Shown here: positions 1 to 6,055 of the stretch, in pieces | Layout of the letters: the number at the start of each line of letters is the position of its first letter | How positions within the stretch are numbered: the first letter of the stretch is position 1 | Source: an uncultured Oscillospiraceae bacterium | GTDB taxonomy: Bacteria; Bacillota; Clostridia; Oscillospirales; Acutalibacteraceae | Assembly: GCA_900552605.1 (NCBI GenBank) | Contig: USAR01000033.1 | Location: forward strand, 1-10,872 | DNA length: 10,872 bases | Direction: 5' to 3' | Translations under genes and position numbers: made by a program | Notes under the pieces: model-generated | Databases searched by the model: none | Told to the model about the DNA's origin: nothing | The model's input: the letters and a program-made list of their open reading frames with translations, nothing else

Positions 1-1
1 C

Positions 2-102
2 CGCGCCGCGGCGCCCATTGTCCAAATGGCACCTGCAAAGCCGATTTCATCGGCTTTGAACCGTTTTTTTTCGAATAAAAAAAACGGTTGCGCCGCGGCG
101 CG
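2..102. repeat. Nested inverted-repeat element with four-way-junction potential
   Basis: A perfect 13-base inverted repeat (2-14 with 90-102) encloses three further hairpins. The first is 15-19 with 25-29 (5 bp). The second is 36-45 with 49-58 (10 bp, loop TTC). The third is 59-71 with 77-89 (13 bp, loop CGAAT, an A8/T8 core). The arms abut at 14/15, 58/59 and 89/90, with only 30-35 unpaired at the junction, so nearly the whole element pairs as a cloverleaf. The outer arms contain the 12-base palindrome GCGCCGCGGCGC, so they are both direct and inverted copies. No coding sequence was found here. It could be an intergenic palindromic repeat, a small non-autonomous mobile element, or a structured RNA. 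Pairing was read directly; the biological role is unknown. Confidence 0.7.
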
Positions 103-169
103 TCTGCGCTGTCGGCTCTAAAAAAAACATCGGTTTTCCGCGACGTGCAAGCGATAAGCTATTTACCGC

Positions 170-213
170 AAAAACGGCACTGCAATTGACTTTTGAATTG
201 CAGTGCCGTTTTT
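170..213. terminator. Bidirectional intrinsic terminator downstream of the Nudix gene
   Basis: A perfect 18-bp inverted repeat (170-187 with 196-213) has an 8-base loop. On the plus strand it runs into seven Ts (209-215); on the minus strand it ends in five Us. It lies about 40 bases after the minus-strand Nudix stop codon, so it most likely ends that transcript. It would also end any plus-strand transcript entering from the left. Confidence 0.88.
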
Positions 214-250
214 TTGTGTTGCTATAGATATTGACAAATTGATTTTGCTT

Positions 251-802
251 TTAAAGCTTGATTTTGCCGCGTCTTAGCAGCTCGTTTACCTTTAAAACCG
301 CGGTTTGTGTTTTTGCGTCCTTAATTTCTCCGTCTAATATCATATCAACAAGCTCTGAAAGCTTTATCTTTTCAACTTCCAAAAATTCGTCCTCATCGGT
401 CTGCTGATTTCCGTAGTGCAGCCCTGTTGCAAGATACATCGTTATTATCTCTCCGCAGTATCCCGGCGACGGGTAAAGCTCGCCCAAAGGCATTATGTCG
501 TCCGCCGTGCAGCCGGTTTCTTCCTTCAGCTCGCGTGTGCCGCACAAAAGAGTATCCTCTTTCCCGTCACGCTTGCCTGCCGGTATTTCCAAAACAACCT
601 CTTTGTAAGGATATCGAAATTGACGTACGCAAAGCACTTCGCCGTTTTCGGTAAGCGGAACAACGCAAACACCGCCGCCGTGTTCAACGACCTCGCGGGA
701 GTGCACGCTGCCGTCGGGCAGCAGAGCCTTGTCCACGCGCAGCTTTATAATAGCGCCTTTGTATTTATATTCGCCGTCAATTGTTTTTTCTGTAAGATTC
801 AT
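251..802 (-). CDS. nudF: Nudix hydrolase, ADP-ribose pyrophosphatase type
   Basis: This 183-residue cytoplasmic enzyme is predicted to hydrolyse ADP-ribose to AMP and ribose 5-phosphate, a house-cleaning reaction dependent on divalent metal. The complete Nudix box GX5EX7REUXEEXGU runs from Gly76 to Cys98, with Glu82, Arg90, Glu91, Glu94 and Glu95 all present; the three Glu of RELKEE are the expected metal ligands. The SPGYCGE segment at about 112-118 after the box is typical of the ADP-ribose subgroup (NudF/YqkG). The length is normal. The ATG at 802-800 follows a purine-rich AAAGAAG. A consensus promoter (TTGACA, 16-base spacer, TATAAA) sits directly upstream at 854-827. The gene diverges from the M14 peptidase, with 45 bases between start codons. 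Family assignment is firm; the exact substrate is inferred. Confidence 0.93.
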   Translation of the reverse strand: MNLTEKTIDGEYKYKGAIIKLRVDKALLPDGSVHSREVVEHGGGVCVVPLTENGEVLCVRQFRYPYKEVVLEIPAGKRDGKEDTLLCGTRELKEETGCTADDIMPLGELYPSPGYCGEIITMYLATGLHYGNQQTDEDEFLEVEKIKLSELVDMILDGEIKDAKTQTAVLKVNELLRRGKIKL

Positions 803-826
803 TTGTTTTGCACTTCTTTCATATTG

Positions 827-854
827 TTTATATGTGGGGTGATTGCATTGTCAA
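827..854 (-). promoter_or_regulatory. Sigma-A type promoter of the Nudix gene
   Basis: Read on the minus strand, TTGACA (854-849) and TATAAA (832-827) are separated by 16 bases. The start of transcription would fall near 820, giving a leader of about 18 bases before the ATG at 802. The -35 box overlaps the TTG start codon (848-850) of the divergent M14 peptidase gene, and the spacer contains that gene's ribosome-binding site. Confidence 0.72.
836..843 (+). promoter_or_regulatory. Ribosome-binding site that fixes the TTG start of the M14 gene
   Basis: GGGGTGAT closely matches the GGAGGTGAT anti-Shine-Dalgarno complement and ends four bases before TTG 848. With the core GGGG at 836-839, the spacing is eight bases. 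The in-frame GTG at 839-841 lies inside this motif and cannot use it. Confidence 0.7.
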
Positions 855-1747
855 AGCTGGTCAAAAATATAGGTTACAGCTCTTTGGAATATGAAAAGCT
901 GATATGCTCGCTTTGCGAAAAATACAGCTTTTTAAAGATGTTTTCTTTCGGAAGATCGGTAAGCGGAAAAAGCCTGTGGGCGCTTCGCATAGGCACGGCG
1001 CGTGACTGTGTTTTAATGAATGCCGCAATACACGGTAATGAATATATAACAGCCACATTGCTGCTTAAATGGATAGAGCAGCTTTGCGATTCCCTGCTTT
1101 ATGACGAGCCGTTTTGCGGAATCAATTTTCCAAAGGTGCTTGTTTCAAGAAGCTTGGTGTTTGTTCCGCTTTGCAATCCGGATGGCTGCGATATTGCAAT
1201 AGGCGGAGTGACTGCCGCCGGCAAACGCGCGGATTTTATCGCCTCTGTCTGCGGCGGAGATACAAGCGGCTTTAAAGCAAACCTTAACGGGGTCGATCTG
1301 AACCACAACTTTGCCGCCGATTGGGAAAAGACAAAAAAAGCAGAGCAAGCGGCAGGAATTTTCGCTCCGTTTGCAAGACATTTCGGTGGTGATTTTCCCG
1401 AAAGCGAGCCGGAAACAGTTGCGCTTTGCACGCTGTGCAGAGTTTTAAGGTTCAGCGCTTTTTACGGGCTGCACACACAAGGCGAGGTTATTTATGTCGG
1501 TTATAAAAAAACCACTGAGCTTGAAAACAAAATGGCGCAGCTGCTTTCTCTTTCCTCCGGCTATATTGTAGACGAGCCGGAGCCGATATCCGCCGCCGGC
1601 GGTTTTAAGGATTGGTTTTCGCTTGAATTCAAAAAGCCTGCGTTTACAGTGGAATGCGGCTTTGGAAAGAATCCGCTGCCAATGTGCTCGGCAGAGCTTA
1701 TTTATCGCCGCATAAAGGAAATGCTTGCAATTGCGGCAATAATGTAA
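848..1747 (+). CDS. M14 family zinc metallopeptidase (cell-wall peptide type), cytoplasmic
   Basis: The 299-residue protein has the M14 zinc carboxypeptidase fold. Zinc ligands are visible as HGNE (His62, Glu65) and His209 in GLHTQGEVIY; the catalytic glutamate is Glu269 in FTVECGFGKNPLP. NPDG at 110-113, GVDLNHNF at 148-155 and SEPET at 186-190 are further family landmarks. His153 stands where digestive carboxypeptidases have the arginine that binds the terminal carboxylate. That change, with the HTQGE and GKNPLP motifs, recalls gamma-D-glutamyl-diaminopimelate endopeptidases (YqgT/MpaA group), so cleavage of peptidoglycan peptides is the favoured role. No signal peptide or membrane segment is seen, suggesting peptide recycling inside the cell. 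The reading frame is open from 416, but that part is antisense to the Nudix gene. TTG 848 was chosen because GGGGTGAT (836-843) lies at ideal spacing; GTG 839 overlaps that site. Confidence 0.87.
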   Translation: MSKLVKNIGYSSLEYEKLICSLCEKYSFLKMFSFGRSVSGKSLWALRIGTARDCVLMNAAIHGNEYITATLLLKWIEQLCDSLLYDEPFCGINFPKVLVSRSLVFVPLCNPDGCDIAIGGVTAAGKRADFIASVCGGDTSGFKANLNGVDLNHNFAADWEKTKKAEQAAGIFAPFARHFGGDFPESEPETVALCTLCRVLRFSAFYGLHTQGEVIYVGYKKTTELENKMAQLLSLSSGYIVDEPEPISAAGGFKDWFSLEFKKPAFTVECGFGKNPLPMCSAELIYRRIKEMLAIAAIM

Positions 1748-1808
1748 TTTTACTGTCAGCCGTTTGCAAATAGTATTTTACCACAACGTATTTGTGTTTT
1801 CAACGGTA

Positions 1809-2018
1809 TCAACCCGATTTATCATTTTCGTTTTTCTCGCAGCAGGTGTTCATACCGCTTATTACGGTAAGCGTTGCAAGAGTATCGCCAAGCTGGGTGA
1901 AGATTACCGCAAGCAGCGCTGCACAGTCATTATCAACTTCGTTCATAATTGCGTTTGCAATAGCGGTTATGGCAAACGCAAGCTCGCAGCCGTTATTGTT
2001 GATCTTTGTCACTCCCAA
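1809..2018 (-). CDS. Small conserved-looking hypothetical protein (DUF6774-like)
   Basis: The minus strand encodes up to 69 residues. Its body, from CELAFAITAIANAI to VFTQLGDTLATL (read here as AVIFTQLGDTLATL), resembles a family of small Clostridia proteins that I recall as DUF6774; the family name is from memory and the function is unknown. There is no signal peptide. The protein is alanine- and leucine-rich, probably helical, with cysteines near both ends (CEL near the start, CC near the end). The start is unclear. TTG 2018 gives the full 69 residues but has only a weak upstream purine site. The best site, GGGAG (2016-2012), is placed eight bases before an ATC codon at 2003, which would give a 64-residue product starting NNNGCEL, close to where I expect family members to begin. 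The gene converges on the M14 gene, 61 bases apart. The opposite-strand frame over this stretch looks less protein-like. Confidence 0.6.
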   Translation of the reverse strand: MGVTKINNNGCELAFAITAIANAIMNEVDNDCAALLAVIFTQLGDTLATLTVISGMNTCCEKNENDKSG

Positions 2019-2038
2019 AACAGTATTTTCTTACTTTA

Positions 2039-2067
2039 ATACTATGCAAAATATGAAAGATTGCAAA
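2039..2067 (-). promoter_or_regulatory. Possible promoter of the small hypothetical gene
   Basis: On the minus strand, TTTGCA (2067-2062) and TAGTAT (2044-2039) are 17 bases apart, placing transcription start near 2032 and a very short leader before the coding region. Both boxes deviate from consensus, so this is tentative. Confidence 0.35.
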
Positions 2068-2295
2068 CACATTCTTAAAAGTAGTGAATTTATCTTTTTT
2101 TTATATGCAATACAAATTAATGACTTGTAAAGCGTAAAAACGCATGAATAAGAAAGCAGAAAAATATCGAAAAAAAAGGCACTTTCATGGCAGTTTAGTG
2201 AAATGTGGCAAAATTATAACCGCTGAATTGTAAGAAATCACAACGCTATCAATGTGTGTAGGGTTAATAATTACAATTTATGTTTAGAAAATCCA
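2045..2295. other. AT-rich intergenic stretch without a recognised gene
   Basis: Between the small minus-strand gene and the promoter of the secreted protein lies AT-rich DNA with stops in all frames and no ribosome site linked to a credible short gene. It holds a small hairpin GCGT-AAAA-ACGC (2132-2143) and an imperfect hairpin around 2181-2210. I see nothing else that can be assigned; it may carry binding sites for the downstream operon. Confidence 0.4.
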
Positions 2296-2324
2296 TTGTA
2301 AAAATTGCTTCCCGGTACTAAAAT
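2296..2324 (+). promoter_or_regulatory. Promoter of the secreted-protein operon
   Basis: TTGTAA (2296-2301) and TAAAAT (2319-2324) are separated by exactly 17 bases, a good sigma-A type promoter. Transcription would start near 2331, leaving a leader of about 130 bases before the ATG at 2461. That leader contains the structured region at 2347-2436. Confidence 0.6.
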
Positions 2325-2346
2325 AATATTTAGCAACTATGGCTTA

Positions 2347-2436
2347 GTCTGCACTTTTCATTTTATCGCACGAAAGATTAAGTATCTGCTTAAATCTTTG
2401 CCATGCGATTTTGCGCCGAAACCAAAAGTGGCAGAC
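2347..2436 (+). ncRNA. Structured 5' leader of the secreted-protein operon (candidate cis-regulatory RNA)
   Basis: Three coaxial helices can be drawn by eye. The outer helix pairs 2347-2358 with 2424-2436 (12 bp, one bulged G at 2431). The middle helix pairs 2365-2370 with 2404-2409 (6 bp). The terminal hairpin pairs 2373-2382 with 2389-2399 (10 bp, one bulged A at 2392, six-base loop). A 6/14-base asymmetric internal loop lies between the outer and middle helices. The structure ends 11 bases before the ribosome-binding site AGGAGG (2448-2453). I could not match it to a known riboswitch; a c-di-GMP class would make biological sense for an adhesin-like gene, but the conserved GEMM-I core is not seen. 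An mRNA-stabilising stem is the simple alternative. Confidence 0.45.
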
Positions 2437-2460
2437 AAAAAAATTTTAGGAGGAATATCA

Positions 2461-5400
2461 ATGGTAAAAAAGATGTTGGCATTGGCACTTAGCATTGCCA
2501 TGATGTGCAGCACATTGCAAATCGTCGGCTTTGCCGCAACGCCGGATCCGACTAACACGGAAACTTTTGAGTTCAAAGGCACAACAGTAACCGTTAACCG
2601 TGAAGCGAGCGACTTTAAAGCAAGTGATTATAACGCAGACAAAGCGGCTGCCGGCGTTAACCAGATGAACTATCAGGTTGCACCGCAAACCTTTAGAGAG
2701 GTAAACAACGGCAGTACTGTCTCTCGAGATACAGAAAAGTCGCCGGCAACTAATATTGCTCTTTCAAACGGCGTTTGGCAAACGAGAACAGACCCGGCTC
2801 AGGTTGCAACAAAGAATAACGATTACAACCCGTTTGATACTGACGCTGAAGGGAATATCACTGCGGTTTACGGCAGAGACAGCGAAGGTTTCTTCAAGGT
2901 TTCTGTGGATTCAACAGGCGAAGCTGTTCAAAAAGAGCGTCAGGAAACATGGAAGTATCGCTATGTAATGCTTTACAAATTTGACGGTCTTATTAACAGT
3001 ATTTCCGATATCGTAATAGGCTCCACTTACGAACCGAAATATGCAACAGGTTCTTATGACGTTTATGTAACCGATAATTACAATGAATTGTATACCGATA
3101 AATCATTGGTATATTCGTATAACGACGATGACGGAAAAGGCGCAACTCAGTATCAGTCGTTTAATTTCGGAAAAGGCATAAACGCAAGATATCTGGCGGT
3201 TGTAATGTATTCTTCTATTAAAACCGATGCACAATCTGGCGTGTACGAAGCGCTTTTTAAGGATTCAAAGGCAAAGTATTGGTTTCAGGACAGAGTTTGC
3301 AACTTCCTTATATACGGAAACAGCGAGAACACTCTGCAAGCGGACGAAAGCGCAGCAATGCTTGATAAAACTGCCGTAACGGTTTCGGATGCTGATATTA
3401 AGAGCTATGTTAAGCAAGGCGACCTTTGGGTTGAAAATAGTACTGTTGAAACTAAAAGAAAAGATGTAGTCCCGAACCTTCGCGACGGCACAATCCAGGA
3501 GTGGAGATCGTCAGATAAGCCGCTGTATAACTTTATTAACCCCAATTCCACCGGCGACAGCGATAAGTATTTTACCGACGGTAAAAACTTCTTCTATCAG
3601 CTTACATATTTATTAAGCGATAAGACGGATATAACCGACATTCTGGTGCTTAACTCTTTTCAAAAGAATATCAGAACAGGTTACTATGACATTTTTGTTT
3701 CCGAAAATATCAGTGATTTGTTCAGTGATGCCAATAAGGTTTTTACCTGTGTTAACTACGGAGTACAAACACGCCGTCAGGTTTTGAGCTTTACAGAGCC
3801 GAAGGCCGCAAGATTTGTTGCGATCCGTGTTTACGACCCGTATTCGGTTGATGATCCGGCAGCTATGAACGCCGCTAATGATGTGGCTTGTGACAGAAAC
3901 CGTTACGTTCGTTTGCAGGAGTTCAATGTTTACGGCACAATAAACAACGATTATTCTTATACCGGCAGCGACTATGCTCAATCCGATATGTCAAAAGCTG
4001 CAGGAGAGTATAAAACCGCTATGGGAGATAAAGTGACCAACAACCTGCTTACTAACAACCTTGTATACTCACAGGTTATTGCAAACGGCGATAAGATCAC
4101 TCCCCTTAACGACAACACTCTCGAAAGAGTCGCCGACATCACAACGAATGATGTTGACAATATAGACCGCAGCAGCGGCAATAACAGCTATGACCTTAAC
4201 GAATACAGAATTTTCGGTGAAACAACGGATACCGGTTTGAAAGATTCAAATAACAACACCATATATATGTTGTCCGTTTCGGATGATGCAACTAAAAACT
4301 CAATGGAGCTTCATTATAAGCTCGACGGCGAAGCAACTCTTTCAGAGCTTGATTACACCTACTTCGGTTCATCATTTTGGAATGCGGGTCATGTACTGTT
4401 CTCATTTGCGAATACAGAGGAGGAATTGTTCTCCGACACAGCATATAATGCAAATATTTACAACTCTAATCAGAGAATCAACCTTAAACTCCCTGAGGGG
4501 GTAACCGCAAGATATGTAGGTGTTCGTATAATTGCAGGTATGTCAATACTTTACAACGAAACAACTATCGGTTATCGAGGCGGAGCAGGCGGCTACTATT
4601 ATGTACGTCTCAGCCACATCAACCTCACCGGTACATTCACAGAGACTGCTTCCGGTAACGTTACCGCAAAGAATGATGTAACAGGCGAAGCAATCGAGGC
4701 AGCGGCTGCTGTTGCTGTTGAAGGGGCTACAACCGATAATAACGGCGCGTATGCAGCAGGCAGCAAGACTCAGAAGGTCACAGCACCGGAGAGCTTAAAC
4801 AAGGATAATAAAGAATACATATTCAGCGGTTGGTACGACGGCAAGGAGCTGCTTTCGGAAACAGCAACATACGATGTTCCTGTTCTTTCAACAGACCGCG
4901 AGGTAGTTGCAAAATATGAAGCCAATGCCGTAACCTACACGGTAACATTCACAGATAAGATTGGCAACACAATTGCCGCAGTTACCGCAAACGAGGGCGA
5001 TACCCTTGCAAATGTAATTGCAGCAAACAGTATAACAGCCCCCGCAATTTACGGTTATACCTTCAAGGGCTGGAATGTTGACACAGCACAAGCGGTAACA
5101 GATAATATAACTGTTCAAGCAACATACGAAAAGAACACAGAAACAAAATATACCGTTACGGTTACTGATACAGTCGGCAACGTAACCACCAGCGAAAATC
5201 TGGTATTCGACCAAAAGATTGTACTTACCGACGCTGAGGGTAAAACCGCAGCCTGGGAGGTTGACGGTAAGGTTGTGGGTTACGGCACAAGCGTAACACT
5301 GTATGTTTGCGGTAATATGAAGGTAAAAGCAATTGCAGAAGCAACAGAAGCCGATGCAGTTGTAAACCTCGGTGTTGTGGCAGAGGGCGGAAACTTTACC

Positions 5401-5688
5401 GTATTCGGCAGAGTTGTATCGACAAAGAACATCTCAAAGGTCGGCGTAATATTTGCTTCAAAGACCGCTTACAACGGCGGACTTAAAGACAGCACAGATT
5501 GGCTTGCCGATGTTAAGAACCTGCCCGATAACTATTACAAGATGACCGAGATTGCAAACCCGACGGCAGGCGACTTTATGTCTACTCTTACAAACGTTAA
5601 GACAGGTGCAACACGCTATGCCGTAAGCTATGCGGTACTCGAAGACGGCACAGTCCTTTACGGTGACGTTGCAGAAAAAACATTTTAA
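2461..5688 (+). CDS. Secreted multidomain surface protein with three discoidin-like and InlB-type repeats
   Basis: The 1075-residue product has a signal peptide (MVKK, hydrophobic core to about residue 24, likely cleavage after GFA). Three diverged beta-sandwich modules follow, at about 100-287, 340-493 and 520-725. Each has a buried hydrophobic strand, a D/S-x-Y-D-V/I-Y/F-V strand, a TARYLAV/ARFVAIRV/TARYVGVRI strand and a closing strand (FLIYG, FNVYG, INLTG). This pattern fits galactose-binding F5/8 type C (discoidin) folds. Next are two InlB/Flg_new-like repeats (about 732-820 and 824-890, with FSGWYDGK and FKGWNVDT), a third short beta module (897-960) and a C-terminal beta domain. No LPXTG, SLH or dockerin is seen, so how it stays on the cell is unclear. 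ATG 2461 is chosen for AGGAGG seven bases upstream and the signal peptide; the frame is open from 2305 but that part is the structured leader. Binding of glycans or host surfaces is inferred. Confidence 0.85.
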   Translation: MVKKMLALALSIAMMCSTLQIVGFAATPDPTNTETFEFKGTTVTVNREASDFKASDYNADKAAAGVNQMNYQVAPQTFREVNNGSTVSRDTEKSPATNIALSNGVWQTRTDPAQVATKNNDYNPFDTDAEGNITAVYGRDSEGFFKVSVDSTGEAVQKERQETWKYRYVMLYKFDGLINSISDIVIGSTYEPKYATGSYDVYVTDNYNELYTDKSLVYSYNDDDGKGATQYQSFNFGKGINARYLAVVMYSSIKTDAQSGVYEALFKDSKAKYWFQDRVCNFLIYGNSENTLQADESAAMLDKTAVTVSDADIKSYVKQGDLWVENSTVETKRKDVVPNLRDGTIQEWRSSDKPLYNFINPNSTGDSDKYFTDGKNFFYQLTYLLSDKTDITDILVLNSFQKNIRTGYYDIFVSENISDLFSDANKVFTCVNYGVQTRRQVLSFTEPKAARFVAIRVYDPYSVDDPAAMNAANDVACDRNRYVRLQEFNVYGTINNDYSYTGSDYAQSDMSKAAGEYKTAMGDKVTNNLLTNNLVYSQVIANGDKITPLNDNTLERVADITTNDVDNIDRSSGNNSYDLNEYRIFGETTDTGLKDSNNNTIYMLSVSDDATKNSMELHYKLDGEATLSELDYTYFGSSFWNAGHVLFSFANTEEELFSDTAYNANIYNSNQRINLKLPEGVTARYVGVRIIAGMSILYNETTIGYRGGAGGYYYVRLSHINLTGTFTETASGNVTAKNDVTGEAIEAAAAVAVEGATTDNNGAYAAGSKTQKVTAPESLNKDNKEYIFSGWYDGKELLSETATYDVPVLSTDREVVAKYEANAVTYTVTFTDKIGNTIAAVTANEGDTLANVIAANSITAPAIYGYTFKGWNVDTAQAVTDNITVQATYEKNTETKYTVTVTDTVGNVTTSENLVFDQKIVLTDAEGKTAAWEVDGKVVGYGTSVTLYVCGNMKVKAIAEATEADAVVNLGVVAEGGNFTVFGRVVSTKNISKVGVIFASKTAYNGGLKDSTDWLADVKNLPDNYYKMTEIANPTAGDFMSTLTNVKTGATRYAVSYAVLEDGTVLYGDVAEKTF

Positions 5689-5706
5689 GGAAGGAGAGCG
5701 ACTGAA

Positions 5707-5871
5707 ATGAAGAAGCAGTACAATGCACCGAAATTCACGTTGCTTAGCACACTTCGCGATGAATTTTGCGACGGCGGCGTAAGCGGAATTTTGGTAACAC
5801 CCGGCGGTGAAACCGAATCGGATAATTTTGATAAAAACAGTCAATCTCTTCCCGATGATATGGTTGACTAA
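5707..5871 (+). CDS. 54-residue peptide with N-terminal YxxP motif, coupled to the secreted protein
   Basis: This short gene starts 18 bases after the secreted-protein stop with a clear ribosome site (AAGGAG, 5691-5696, ten bases before ATG). The product begins MKKQYNAPKFTLLSTL, has a single Cys21 in DEFCDGGVSG, and ends in an acidic, Gly/Ser/Asp-rich tail (PGGETESDNF, LPDDMVD). There is no signal peptide or membrane segment. An early Tyr-x-x-Pro followed by a hydrophobic helix and a Gly/Asp-rich C-terminus resembles both lasso-type (paeninodin-like) RiPP precursors and a set of unexplained KKxYxxPxL small proteins in Clostridia. No RRE, protease or cyclase gene is nearby, so a RiPP role is only a hypothesis. 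It is followed by the terminator at 5901-5950, making this a two-gene operon. Confidence 0.72.
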   Translation: MKKQYNAPKFTLLSTLRDEFCDGGVSGILVTPGGETESDNFDKNSQSLPDDMVD

Positions 5872-5900
5872 AATTATCAAAAACCAAACGGCAGATTAAA

Positions 5901-5950
5901 AAAAGCGCTCGTTCTTAAGCGGCAACAGCCGCAAGGGAACGGGCGCTTTT
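5901..5950. terminator. Bidirectional terminator between the secreted-protein operon and the GH106-like gene
   Basis: A 14-bp stem with one G-U pair (5901-5914 with 5937-5950) is capped by an inner hairpin GCGGC-AACA-GCCGC (5919-5932). Short flanking arms AAACCAAA (5881-5888) and TTTGGTTT (5948-5955) add alternative pairing. On the minus strand it ends in a run of seven Us (plus-strand As 5898-5904), good for ending the glycosidase transcript. On the plus strand the T run is broken (TTTTGGTTT), so termination there is probably weaker. Confidence 0.8.
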
Positions 5951-6055
5951 GGTTTGTGCAACATTGGTATGTGGTTTTTCTTTCTTGCCGCCAAGCCTTT
6001 CGATGCTCTACGGCAATGTCTTTTTAGGAGATATTAAAATATAGCTCACATTTAA

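Noticed and set aside
746..751. TATAAT inside the Nudix gene as a possible M14 promoter
   Set aside because: No acceptable -35 box at 16-18 bases upstream and no extended -10.
416..847. N-terminal extension of the M14 peptidase frame
   Set aside because: It is antisense to the Nudix gene, is not protein-like, and a good ribosome site marks TTG 848.
1782..1800. Hairpin CACAA-CGTAT-TTGTG followed by four Ts after the M14 gene
   Set aside because: Only five mostly A/T pairs and a short T run; too weak to call a terminator.
1764..2039. Plus-strand frame opposite the small hypothetical gene
   Set aside because: The minus-strand translation has a family-like FTQLGDTLATL core; the plus frame has no ribosome site or recognisable motif.
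2305..2460. 52-residue N-terminal extension of the secreted protein
   Set aside because: AGGAGG precedes ATG 2461, a clear signal peptide starts there, and the upstream part forms the structured leader.
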